From: QAMX01 sp964448855
GTDB taxonomy: Bacteria; Bacillota; Clostridia; Oscillospirales; QAMX01
Direction: 5' to 3'
Assembly (NCBI GenBank): GCA_964448855.1
Contig: CAYUXI010000006.1
Location: 34,655 to 98,654, forward strand
DNA length: 64,000 nt
Shown here in pieces: positions 44,117 to 52,572 of the stretch (its first letter is position 1; the number at the start of each line of letters is the position of its first letter). The notes beneath the pieces are model-generated. The model was not told the DNA's origin. It saw only the letters and a program-made list of their open reading frames with translations, and ran no database searches. A program made the position numbers and the translations under genes.

Positions 44117-44337
44117 GCTACCACCCTTTCCTTAACAGGATTCTTCCTGGAACTTTTTGCGATGGGTTCGTCCGGCTACCGTGCGCCATGCGTTTGTGTA
44201 TTTTGCACTATCCAAAAAAGCAGACAATTTGGAAGATTACACCCGTGGAAACAAGCGTAAACCTCCCAAAGCATCTTCTTCTCTGCATAAATGCCGGTTT
44301 TTTCGACATTTCATCGTAAAATAGCCCAATAGACTCT
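44117..44337 (-). promoter_or_regulatory. Long 5' leader of the sugar-transport operon
   Basis: About 221 nt lie between the predicted transcription start and the ATG. A small CAGGA-AGAA-TCCTG hairpin lies just upstream of the AAGGAAAGGG ribosome site. No known riboswitch is recognised. Confidence 0.4.
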
Positions 44338-44343
44338 ACCTAT

Positions 44344-44372
44344 ATGATATTTAATTTGAGGCATTTTGTCAA
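44344..44372 (-). promoter_or_regulatory. Promoter of the sugar-transport operon
   Basis: Minus strand TTGACA, 17 bp, TATCAT. Confidence 0.72.
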
Positions 44373-44550
44373 GTGCCGAAGCGCCCGTCCGCGCATTAAA
44401 GTTTTGTGAACTTTGAAATCGTTGGCGCTTTTCACCGAGCAAGGTCTCCTCTGCAGGTATCATATTCATCATTTTGCCCATATATGATCGAACCGTATCC
44501 CAACTCGGCGCGATGTCAGTTTTTCGCCCTTCCGCCCCTTCGATCCAGTA
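44373..44550. other. Intergenic stretch without a recognisable feature
   Basis: No supported gene, RNA element or repeat is seen between the operon promoter and the terminator of the acyl-CoA synthetase gene. An operator for the sugar operon could lie here. Confidence 0.4.
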
Positions 44551-44601
44551 AAAAATCGAACAGAGGTTCCGTCCTGTAAGGCACGTACCTCCGTTCGATT
44601 T
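44551..44601 (-). terminator. Terminator of the acyl-CoA synthetase unit
   Basis: Long imperfect stem AAATCGAAC-GAGGT / ACCTC-GTTCGATTT with one mismatch, followed by T-run on the minus strand. Confidence 0.8.
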
Positions 44602-44695
44602 CGGGTTACTTCGTCAAATTGCACAATTTTTGGAAGTTGGTATTACTCTTTGTAATAATGCCTTTCCGCTGTATCCCGACAGTATTTTCCGTCGC

Positions 44696-46351
44696 TTACT
44701 TGTCACGGTTGCGGATTTCCGCACGTTTGATTTTGCCGCTGAAGGTTTTCGGAATCTCGTCCACGAATTCAATGATGCGCGGATATTTATACGGCGCGGT
44801 CGTCCGTTTGACGTGATCCTGCAGCTCCTTTTTCAGTTCATCCGACGGGACAGTGCCCTTGACCAGAACCACCGTCGCCTTGACGATCTGGCCGCGTTCG
44901 CTGTCCGGAACCGCCGTGATGGCCGCTTCCAGGACGCTCGGATGCTCCAGCAGCGCGCTTTCCACTTCAAACGGGCCAATCCGGTAGCCGGAGGATTTGA
45001 TAACATCGTCCGCACGGCCGACAAACCAGAGATATCCGTCCTCGTCCATCCAGGCCATGTCGCCCGTATGATACCAGCCGTCGTACATGATCTCTGCCGT
45101 TTTGTCCGGGTCATGATAGTAGCCGCAGGTCAGACCGGCCGGGCGGCCCTTGGAGATATCGATGCAGATTTCGCCCTCATCGCCGGGCTCGACTTCGTTT
45201 CCGTCCTTTCCAAGGAGCTTGACATTGAAGTGCGGGCTCGGGCGGCCGGTCGAGCCGGGCTTTGCCGCAATCCACGGGAAGTTCGCAATCAGGACGCAGG
45301 TTTCGGACTGGCCGAAGCCCTCCCGCAGCTCCAGACCTGTCAGTTCCTTCCATTTATAATAGACCTCGGCGTTCAGCGGTTCGCCCGCGATGCAACAGTG
45401 CCGCAGGCAGGACAGGTCATAGTGCTCAATGTCCGCCTTGATCAGGAAACGGAACACCGTCGGCGGTGCGCAGAAGACCGTCACCTTGTGCTGTTCGATG
45501 ACGCGCAGCAGGTCGGTCGGGTTGAATTTGTTTTCATAGTCATAGACAAAGATGGCCGCTTCACAAATCCACTGGCCGTAGATTTTCCCCCAGGAGGTCT
45601 TCGCCCAGCCGGTATCGGCATGGGTGAAATGCAGATCGCCCGGCTGCAGATTCTGCCAGAATTTCGCGGTCAGGATATGTCCCAGCGGATAGCGGAAATC
45701 GTGGACGACCATTTTCGGGAAGCCGGTCGTGCCCGATGTGAAATACATCAGCATCAGGTCGTCATTGCAGGTGGCGTTTTCGCCCGTTGGGCGTTCAAAA
45801 TGCTCCGATGCAGCTGCCACGGCCGCGTCAAAATCGATGAAGCCGTCCGGTGCATGGCCGACCACGAACTTTTTGCGCAGAGAGGGCGCATTGTCCTGCG
45901 CCTGATTGATCGCCTTGATCAGGCGGTCGGCGTCGATCGTCACGACGGCGGCAACTGACGCGGCGCGGAAGCGGTATTCCAGGTCCTTTTCCATCAGCTG
46001 ATGGGTGGCCGGGAGGAGCACCGCACCGATCTTGTGCAGCGCCAGTGCGCAGATCCAATACTGATATTTGCTGCGCAGCAGTGTCATAACGACGTCGCCC
46101 TTGCGGATGCCATTCGCCAGAAAGACGTTGGCGGCGCGATCGGACAGGTTTTTCAGGTCGGCAAACGTGAAGGTTTTTTCTTCGCCCTGATCGTTGCACC
46201 AGACCAGCGCACGCGCATCCGGCTTGGTGCGCGCCAGCTCGTCCACGACGTCATACGCAAAGTTGAAATTTTCCGGCACCCGAATCTGGAACCGGCTTTT
46301 GAAGTCTTCATAAGAAGAAAATTGGGTCTCACAGAATTTAGAAATCAGCAT
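44696..46351 (-). CDS. AMP-forming acyl-CoA synthetase
   Basis: This 551-aa ANL-family enzyme has the P-loop LMYFTSGTTGFPKMV, REGFGQSETCVLIAN, YHTGDMAWMDEDGYLWFVGR and a C-terminal KTFSGKIKRAEIR with the catalytic Lys. It activates a carboxylic acid to acyl-CoA via an acyl-adenylate; it resembles acetyl/medium-chain acyl-CoA synthetases. It is encoded 21 bp after the XRE-cupin gene and both lie downstream of a T-box. A branched-chain or aromatic acid is therefore an attractive but unproven substrate. Confidence 0.88.
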   Translation of the reverse strand: MLISKFCETQFSSYEDFKSRFQIRVPENFNFAYDVVDELARTKPDARALVWCNDQGEEKTFTFADLKNLSDRAANVFLANGIRKGDVVMTLLRSKYQYWICALALHKIGAVLLPATHQLMEKDLEYRFRAASVAAVVTIDADRLIKAINQAQDNAPSLRKKFVVGHAPDGFIDFDAAVAAASEHFERPTGENATCNDDLMLMYFTSGTTGFPKMVVHDFRYPLGHILTAKFWQNLQPGDLHFTHADTGWAKTSWGKIYGQWICEAAIFVYDYENKFNPTDLLRVIEQHKVTVFCAPPTVFRFLIKADIEHYDLSCLRHCCIAGEPLNAEVYYKWKELTGLELREGFGQSETCVLIANFPWIAAKPGSTGRPSPHFNVKLLGKDGNEVEPGDEGEICIDISKGRPAGLTCGYYHDPDKTAEIMYDGWYHTGDMAWMDEDGYLWFVGRADDVIKSSGYRIGPFEVESALLEHPSVLEAAITAVPDSERGQIVKATVVLVKGTVPSDELKKELQDHVKRTTAPYKYPRIIEFVDEIPKTFSGKIKRAEIRNRDK

Positions 46352-46372
46352 ATTCAGCCTCGCCTCAGTGTT

Positions 46373-46930
46373 TTACTTAATGACAATGACAATCAGCCGG
46401 ACGGCTTCTCCGTTCAGCGCACGCATTGCGTGCGGGAATTTGGAATCGAAGTAGACCGAGTCGCCTTCGTGGATCGTCAGTTCATGGCCACCGATATAGA
46501 GACGCATTTCGCCTTCCAGGCAATAATGGAATTCGTGCCCCGCGTGGGTATTCATATGGAGCGCAGTTTCATCCGCTTTCGGTTCAATGGTCACAAGCAG
46601 CGGCTCCACACGGCGTTCGGCAAAGCCGTGCGCCAGTGCCGCGTAATCGTAGCCGGCTGTCCGTTCGACGCCGATGCCCCGGCCCTTCCGGACAATGGAA
46701 TACATGGTCAGTTTTGCGCGATCCCCCGTCAGCAGTTCCGTCACAGAGATGCCGAAAATATCGGCCGCTTCACACAGAACACTGACCGGAATATCAATTT
46801 CGCCCGCTTCCATCCGGGCATATTCCACCGCAGAGATCGTCAGGCGTTCACCCATTTCTTCTACGGTCAGGCCTGAAATTTCACGCATGGTTCTCAGTCG
46901 CACGGCAATTTCCTTTACATGATCAGACAC
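46373..46930 (-). CDS. XRE-family transcriptional regulator with C-terminal cupin domain
   Basis: This 185-aa protein has an N-terminal helix-turn-helix (about 9-62, with ISGLTVEEMGERLTISAVEY) and a C-terminal cupin barrel (about 110-183, with THAGHEFHYCLEGEMRLYIG and HEGDSVYFDSKFPHAM). The start is GTG 46930, with AAGGAGG 10 nt upstream. This fusion type often sits next to acyl-CoA synthetase genes and is likely to control them. It is the first gene after the T-box leader. Confidence 0.88.
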   Translation of the reverse strand: MSDHVKEIAVRLRTMREISGLTVEEMGERLTISAVEYARMEAGEIDIPVSVLCEAADIFGISVTELLTGDRAKLTMYSIVRKGRGIGVERTAGYDYAALAHGFAERRVEPLLVTIEPKADETALHMNTHAGHEFHYCLEGEMRLYIGGHELTIHEGDSVYFDSKFPHAMRALNGEAVRLIVIVIK

Positions 46931-47017
46931 AGAATCAAGCCTCCTTCAGGATCGCCGTCTGTGCAGGAGGCATCAGACCGATCCGGATATGACAGTTTCA
47001 CATTGGATTTTGGATAC

Positions 47018-47304
47018 AAAAAAGCGCTCGTCCACGATTGCTCGGGACGGGCGCCTGAAAGCTTACCCGCGGTACCACCCAAATTTGCGGCAACGCCGCA
47101 CACTCAGCAAGGTCTGTTTGAAACCTCTGCCCGATAACGGGAGCACCCGTCCCACACCTACACGCAGACGCGCTCAGCATGGAATGCTCGCAAGCGACCT
47201 TCACTCCCCTGCCCGCTGGGCGGCTCACACCCGGCTCACGCCGACCGCACCTTCTCTGAAGCGTTTCAGGCAGCTACTCCTCTTGTTCACTGCATCCAAT
47301 ATGT
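47018..47304 (-). ncRNA. T-box leader (tRNA-responsive riboswitch)
   Basis: The minus strand carries the T-box core GGGTGGTACCGCGGG (47066-47080). A Rho-independent terminator follows (stem arms 47024-47033 and 47044-47053, then six T). Upstream is a ~200-nt Stem I region with AGAGGAGTAG, the GTGAA-containing 3' specifier strand and a basal GGATGC/GCATTCC pairing. Uncharged tRNA would favour the antiterminator. The specifier triplet is not resolved: GGT (Gly) or GTC (Val) are candidates at the GAAGGTCG segment. The controlled genes are the XRE-cupin regulator and acyl-CoA synthetase. Confidence 0.88.
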
Positions 47305-47310
47305 TTCTGT

Positions 47311-47340
47311 ATTATACCATGTTTCCCCCGCTCCTGTCAA
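47311..47340 (-). promoter_or_regulatory. Promoter of the T-box transcript
   Basis: Minus strand TTGACA, 18 bp, TATAAT with TGG before the -10. Confidence 0.8.
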
Positions 47341-47420
47341 GAGGTTTTTCCGATTTTTTCATCTGCATCTTTTTCTTCGATTTCTTCCTGCACTGCGGAT
47401 AAAATTTACAATTGAGAAAT

Positions 47421-47449
47421 TGCATCGCGTCGCTTTTCTGCGTATAATA
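47421..47449 (+). promoter_or_regulatory. Promoter of the ABC exporter gene
   Basis: TTGCAT, 17 bp, TATAAT. An in-frame ATG at 47420 overlaps the -35, so the protein starts downstream. Confidence 0.75.
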
Positions 47450-47488
47450 AGAACAATTGATTTTTTGAAAGGCACGGTGCCATTTTCT

Positions 47489-50053
47489 ATGCTAACTCTG
47501 CGAAACATCGTCAAGGACTATTCGTCCGGCGGCACAGTCGTCCACGCGCTGCGTGGAATCGATCTGGAATTTCGTCGGAACGAATTTGTTTCGGTTCTTG
47601 GCCCATCCGGCTGCGGGAAGACCACGCTTCTAAACATTCTCGGCGGTCTGGATCGATATACCAGCGGCGATCTGATCATTGATGGCCGCTCCACCAGCCA
47701 GTTCACCGACCGTGACTGGGATACCTACCGCAACCACTCCATCGGCTTTGTCTTCCAAAGCTACAACCTGATTCAGCACCAATCGGTGCTGGCCAACGTG
47801 GAGCTGGCGCTGACGCTTTCCGGCGTTTCCAAAGCAGAGCGGCGGCGGCGTGCCACGGAGGCGTTGGCCGAGGTCGGCCTTGCCGATCAGCTGGATAAGC
47901 GTCCCAACCAGCTCTCCGGCGGTCAGATGCAGCGGGTCGCGATTGCGCGTGCGCTGGTCAACAACCCGGAAATCCTGCTGGCAGATGAGCCGACCGGCGC
48001 TCTGGACTCCGAAACCAGCGTCCAGGTCATGGAGCTGCTGGCGCGGATTGCCAAGGATCGGCTCGTCATCATGGTCACGCACAACGGTGATCTGGCCGAA
48101 CAGTACTCCACGCGCATCATTCGCCTGCTGGACGGGCAGATCATCGGCGATACGAATCCGTTTGACTCCGGCGACGCGCTTCCGGCAACGCGCCCCGCAG
48201 TCCGCGAACGCCAGACCTCCATGTCCTTCCTGACGGCGCTGTCGCTCAGTCTGAACAACCTGATGACCAAAAAGACGCGCACCTTCCTGACGGCGTTTGC
48301 CGGCAGCATCGGGATCATTGGCATTGCGCTGATTCTGTCGCTGTCCAGCGGCTTTCAGAATTACATCGATACCGTTCAGGAAAATACGCTGTCGGGCTAC
48401 CCCATCATGATCGAGAAGGCCTCGGTGGATATGTCCTCCGTGATGACGTCCATGATGGAAATGGGCGAAAAGGTCGAGCACAACGACGACCGCGTCTATT
48501 CCAAGAACATTCTCAGCGGCATGATGCAGGCCACGTTCGGCGAAGTCTATGAAAACGACCTCGCCTCCTTCCGCACCTATCTGCAGGAAAACGAAGAGAC
48601 GCTTGCGCCGTATCTGAACGCCATTTCCTACGGCTATCAGATTGATCTGAACATCTATCAGCCGACGGCTGACGGCTACCACCAGGTCAACCCGTCCACG
48701 CTCTTTCAGGAGCTCGGCATTGCGGGTGGTTCCAATGCGCAGTCCGGCAACACGCTGCTGTCCTCCGGTCTGAGCGTCTGGACGGAAATGCTCGACAATC
48801 AGGAGCTGCTGGAATCGCAGTACGAGCTGCTGGCCGGTCGTTGGCCGGAATCCTCGCATGAAATCATCCTGATCACGGACGAGAACAAGGAAATCTCCGA
48901 TTATTCGCTCTACGCGCTGGGGCTGAAGGATGCGGAGGAGCTACAGGAGATCATGGTAGCTCTGCGCACCGGCGAATCCTACACCCCGCCGGAGGCCAGC
49001 TACAGCTATGACGATCTGCTCGGCCTGACATACCGGATTCTGCCGTCTTCCGCCTATTATGAAAAGCAGGACAACGTCTGGGTGAACCGCAGCGACGACG
49101 ATGCCTACCTGCAGTCCGTTCTGGAGGACGCGACAGAGCTGACGATCGTCGGCATCATTCGTCCGGCGGAGGATACGGTTTCTGCCGCATTGACCGGCAC
49201 GGTCGGCTATTTGAGCAGCCTGACCAGAGAGATGATGGAAGCTGCCAATTCCTCTGAAATTGTACTGGAGCAGCAGGCGAATCCGGAAATCAACGTGTTC
49301 ACCGGTCTGCCGTTCCCGGATGATCACGGCGCAATCGACTGGACTGCACTGACCGAGGAGCAGCAGGCCGCTCTGGCGGCGCTTTCGCCGGAGGAGCGGG
49401 ATGCTCTGACCGCCACCGGTTTCGGTGCGGCCTCCCTCACGTCCAACCTGCAGCAGCTGGGTGCCCGCTCGGAGGATGACCCGGATCGCATTTACCTGTA
49501 TGCCGTGGATTTCGCCGCCAAAGAGCAGCTGACGGACGCCATTGACGCGTACAACCGCCAGCTGGAGGCGGACGGTCAGGATGACCACGTCATTCGTTAC
49601 ACCGATTACATCGGGCTGATGATGTCGTCGGTCAGCACCATCATCAATGCCATCAGCTACGTCCTGATCGGCTTTGTCGGCATTTCGCTGGTGGTTTCGT
49701 CCATCATGATCGGCATCATCACCTACATCTCCGTGCTGGAGCGCACCAAGGAAATCGGGATTCTGCGCAGCATCGGTGCGCGCAGCCGCGACATTTCCCG
49801 CGTATTCAACGCCGAGACCCTGATTGTCGGTTTTGTCGCCGGGGCGCTCGGTATTCTGATCACGCTGCTGCTGATCATTCCGATCAACGCAATCATCGCG
49901 TCTCTGGCCGGTATCGCCGATATCGCCGCGCTGCCGGTGGCCGGTGCCGTCATTCTGATTCTGATCAGCATGGGGCTGACGCTGATTGCCGGGTTGATTC
50001 CCGCCAGAATCGCCTCGCGCAAAGACCCCGTCATTGCACTGCGAACCGAATAA
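47489..50053 (+). CDS. MacB-like ABC transporter: ATPase fused to FtsX-type permease
   Basis: This 854-aa fusion has an N-terminal ATPase (about 1-225) with Walker A GPSGCGKTTLLNILGG, signature LSGGQMQRVAIAR and Walker B ILLADEPTGALD. A permease follows: one helix at about 265, a long extracytoplasmic domain (about 290-715), and three C-terminal FtsX helices (about 725-850, with SISVLERTKEIGILRSIGAR-like coupling loop). Such type VII systems export peptides or drive envelope mechanics. The start is ATG 47489 with a rather distant AAAGG. Monocistronic; it ends at a terminator. Confidence 0.9.
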   Translation: MLTLRNIVKDYSSGGTVVHALRGIDLEFRRNEFVSVLGPSGCGKTTLLNILGGLDRYTSGDLIIDGRSTSQFTDRDWDTYRNHSIGFVFQSYNLIQHQSVLANVELALTLSGVSKAERRRRATEALAEVGLADQLDKRPNQLSGGQMQRVAIARALVNNPEILLADEPTGALDSETSVQVMELLARIAKDRLVIMVTHNGDLAEQYSTRIIRLLDGQIIGDTNPFDSGDALPATRPAVRERQTSMSFLTALSLSLNNLMTKKTRTFLTAFAGSIGIIGIALILSLSSGFQNYIDTVQENTLSGYPIMIEKASVDMSSVMTSMMEMGEKVEHNDDRVYSKNILSGMMQATFGEVYENDLASFRTYLQENEETLAPYLNAISYGYQIDLNIYQPTADGYHQVNPSTLFQELGIAGGSNAQSGNTLLSSGLSVWTEMLDNQELLESQYELLAGRWPESSHEIILITDENKEISDYSLYALGLKDAEELQEIMVALRTGESYTPPEASYSYDDLLGLTYRILPSSAYYEKQDNVWVNRSDDDAYLQSVLEDATELTIVGIIRPAEDTVSAALTGTVGYLSSLTREMMEAANSSEIVLEQQANPEINVFTGLPFPDDHGAIDWTALTEEQQAALAALSPEERDALTATGFGAASLTSNLQQLGARSEDDPDRIYLYAVDFAAKEQLTDAIDAYNRQLEADGQDDHVIRYTDYIGLMMSSVSTIINAISYVLIGFVGISLVVSSIMIGIITYISVLERTKEIGILRSIGARSRDISRVFNAETLIVGFVAGALGILITLLLIIPINAIIASLAGIADIAALPVAGAVILILISMGLTLIAGLIPARIASRKDPVIALRTE

Positions 50054-50062
50054 CATGAACGT

Positions 50063-50099
50063 AAAAAGGCTCGACTTCCCGGTGAAGTCGAGCCTTTTT
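50063..50099. terminator. Bidirectional terminator
   Basis: Stem AAAAAGGCTCGACTTC / GAAGTCGAGCCTTTTT with a CCGGT loop between the convergent exporter and aminotransferase genes. Confidence 0.9.
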
Positions 50100-50145
50100 G
50101 ATTGGTTTTGGAAATTGGAATGCGATGCTGCGAGCCGCGCCGCAA

Positions 50146-51432
50146 TCAGACGGTGCCCAGCCTGGCCAGGCGGTGTTCCTGATCGACCAGGCGGGTGCAG
50201 ATGGCCAGAATCCGGACAGCTGTTTCAATATCGGAGACGCTTGCAAAGGAGGGCGCGATGCGGATGTTGCGGTCTTCCGGGTCGATTCCATGCGGGAAGG
50301 TCGCACCGGCCGGAGTGAATTTCACGCCGCACGCCGCGCAACGGCGCACCACTTCCGATGCACAGCCCTGCGGGGTGTTGTAGGAGACAAAATAGCCGCC
50401 GCTCGGTTTCGTCCATTCGGCGATGCCGGAATCGCCCAGCTCCTCCTGCAGGACGCGCTGCACCGTTTCGAACTTCGGCCGCAGCAGAGCTGCATGGCGC
50501 TGCATATGGGCGCGGAGCCCAGCCGGATTTTTCAGGAATCGGGCATGGCGCAGCTGATTCAGCTTGTCGGGGCCGATGGTTGCATATTGCAGGAAGCGGC
50601 GGATATCGATCAGGTTGGCCGGGCTGGCGGCCAGTGCCGAGATGCCCGCGCCCGGGAACGTAATTTTGCTGGTGGAGGTCAGCTCGTAGACGATATCCGG
50701 ATTGCCGGCCGCTTCGCTTTCTGCCAGGATGTCCGGAATCTCCGCCGGTTCGCCGTCAAAGGAATGGACACAGTAGGCGTTGTCCCAGAAAATCCGGAAG
50801 TCCTTGGCGGCCGGTTTCAGGCGGGCAAAGCGGCGAACCGTTTCATCGCTGAACACGATCCCGGTCGGATTCTGGTATTTCGGTACGCACCAGATGCCCT
50901 TGATGGTCGGGTCGTGCGACACCAGCGTCTCAATCCGATCCATATCCGGGCCGGTGGGCAGCATGGGGATGTTGATCATTTCAAAGCCAAAGTGCTCCGT
51001 AATGGCAAAATGGCGGTCATAGCCGGGAACCGGGCAGAGAAATTTGCGGTTTTCCACGGTCTGCCACGGCGCTTCTCCGCAGATGCCGTCCACCATGGCA
51101 TGGCTCATCAGCTGATACATGATCATCAGGCTGCTGTTGCCGCCGATCATCGTGTTGTCGGCGTGTGTGCCCATCATCTGCGCCATCAGACGCCGCGCCT
51201 CCGGAAGGCCGTCCAGCCCGCCGTAGTTGCGGCAGTCCTGGCCGTTTTCGGAGTCCAGAACGCTCCGGCTGTCCACCGCGTCGAGCATTCCAAGGGACAG
51301 CTCCAGCTGATCCGGTGCCGGTTTGCCGCGGGACAGATCGAGCGAGACGCCCTGTTCCAGCATTCTGTTCAGCTTTTGTGTATCTTCTTCATGCGCAGCC
51401 TGCAGCGCTGCCGCAGAAATTTCTTCCGTCAT
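50146..51432 (-). CDS. Aspartate aminotransferase-like PLP enzyme, subgroup Ic
   Basis: This 428-aa fold-type I aminotransferase has SRGKPAPDQLELS near the N-terminus, YGGLDGLPEARRLMA, GNSSLMIMYQLM and CPVPGYDRHF. Further on it has WCVPKYQNPTGIVFSD, WDNAYCVHSF (PLP Asp/Tyr) and TSTSKITFPGAG (PLP Lys). This layout matches the MocR-like subgroup Ic aspartate aminotransferases rather than classical AspC. It would transfer the amino group between aspartate and 2-oxoglutarate. A divergent LysR gene lies 146 bp away. Confidence 0.85.
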   Translation of the reverse strand: MTEEISAAALQAAHEEDTQKLNRMLEQGVSLDLSRGKPAPDQLELSLGMLDAVDSRSVLDSENGQDCRNYGGLDGLPEARRLMAQMMGTHADNTMIGGNSSLMIMYQLMSHAMVDGICGEAPWQTVENRKFLCPVPGYDRHFAITEHFGFEMINIPMLPTGPDMDRIETLVSHDPTIKGIWCVPKYQNPTGIVFSDETVRRFARLKPAAKDFRIFWDNAYCVHSFDGEPAEIPDILAESEAAGNPDIVYELTSTSKITFPGAGISALAASPANLIDIRRFLQYATIGPDKLNQLRHARFLKNPAGLRAHMQRHAALLRPKFETVQRVLQEELGDSGIAEWTKPSGGYFVSYNTPQGCASEVVRRCAACGVKFTPAGATFPHGIDPEDRNIRIAPSFASVSDIETAVRILAICTRLVDQEHRLARLGTV

Positions 51433-51479
51433 TTTTATGCCTTTCCTCTCTGAGCCTCTTGATTCTTTTGACCTCCTGT

Positions 51480-51508
51480 ATTATAATACATTTGTTGGTA
51501 TATGTAAA
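51480..51508 (-). promoter_or_regulatory. Promoter of the aminotransferase gene
   Basis: Minus strand TTTACA, 17 bp, TATAAT, in the divergent region shared with the LysR gene, a usual place for a LysR operator. Confidence 0.7.
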
Positions 51509-51578
51509 ATCCGATTATCATATAGGAGCCATATGGATTTGATATGGCATCTTCTAAAGCTGTCGAGGAACCGCATCC

Positions 51579-52529
51579 ATGCACATCAATTATGACTACT
51601 ATCGCATCTTTTACTGCGTCGCCAAGTACGGGAATCTTTCACAGGCCGCCAAGGTTCTGATGAACAACCAGCCCAACCTGACGCGCACCATCAAAAATCT
51701 GGAGAGCGCACTGGGCTGTCCGCTCTTTTCGCGCACCAACCGGGGCATGAAGCTGACGCCGGAGGGGCAGAAGCTCTATGCACACGTCCGGATTGCCTTT
51801 GAGCATCTGGAATCCGGCGAGGCGGAGATTGCGGCCAGCCGCAGTCTACAGGCCGGCAGTGTGTCGGTCGCGGCCAGTGAAGTGGCGCTCCGCTGTCTGC
51901 TGCTGCCGGTTTTGAAGCGATACCGGGCGCTGTATCCCGGCATTCGCGTTCGAATCAGCAACAACTCCACGCCGCAGGCCGTTGCCGCCCTGAAGGACGG
52001 CGCCGCAGACATTGCCGTTGTCACAACGCCGACGGTCGCGTCTGCGTCCCTGTCTGAGCGCCAGGTGCGGCAGATCCGCGAAATCGCCGTCTGCACCCGC
52101 GCCTTTTCCGATCTGCTGGGGCGTCCGGTCACGCTGTCTGAGCTGGCCGAGCGGCCTTTCATCTCGCTGGGGCCGGAAACGAAGTCCTACGAATTCCACG
52201 CGCATTTTTTCGCAGCGCACGGCCTGCCGTTTCATCCGGATATCGAAGCCGCCACAGCCGATCAGGTGCCGCCCATGGTGGAGGCCTCGCTGGGCATTGG
52301 CTTTGTCCCGGAGGACTTTCTGCCGTCGATGCGCGAGGTCTATGCCATCCAGCTGGTCGATCCGATTCCGCCGCGCAGCATCTGTATCATCCGGCGAAAG
52401 GATCTGCCGCTCAGTGTCGCCGCCAGCGAGCTGGAACGGCTGATTATCGCGGAGGGCAGCCATCCTTCCGCCGCCGAACCGGCCACGCCCGCAGCAAATC
52501 CGCCATTTGTCTGGAAGGAACCGGACTGA
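51579..52529 (+). CDS. LysR-family transcriptional regulator
   Basis: This 316-aa protein has an N-terminal winged helix (MHINYDYYRIFYCVAKYGNL, then SQAAKVLMNNQPNLTRTIKNLE) and a C-terminal substrate-binding domain (about 95-290). It is divergent from the aminotransferase gene and 43 bp before a GH13-like lipoprotein gene. It may control either. The inducer is unknown. Confidence 0.9.
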   Translation: MHINYDYYRIFYCVAKYGNLSQAAKVLMNNQPNLTRTIKNLESALGCPLFSRTNRGMKLTPEGQKLYAHVRIAFEHLESGEAEIAASRSLQAGSVSVAASEVALRCLLLPVLKRYRALYPGIRVRISNNSTPQAVAALKDGAADIAVVTTPTVASASLSERQVRQIREIAVCTRAFSDLLGRPVTLSELAERPFISLGPETKSYEFHAHFFAAHGLPFHPDIEAATADQVPPMVEASLGIGFVPEDFLPSMREVYAIQLVDPIPPRSICIIRRKDLPLSVAASELERLIIAEGSHPSAAEPATPAANPPFVWKEPD

Positions 52530-52572
52530 ACCGTTTTGCCCGCGTCATTTTGAATCATAGGAGGTCAAACCC

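Noticed and set aside
44117..44337. Riboswitch in the sugar-operon leader
   Set aside because: No conserved riboswitch core or terminator/antiterminator pair could be found; only a small hairpin near the ribosome site.
44373..44550. Short open frames in the intergenic stretch
   Set aside because: No ribosome site, no coding bias and no similarity recognised.
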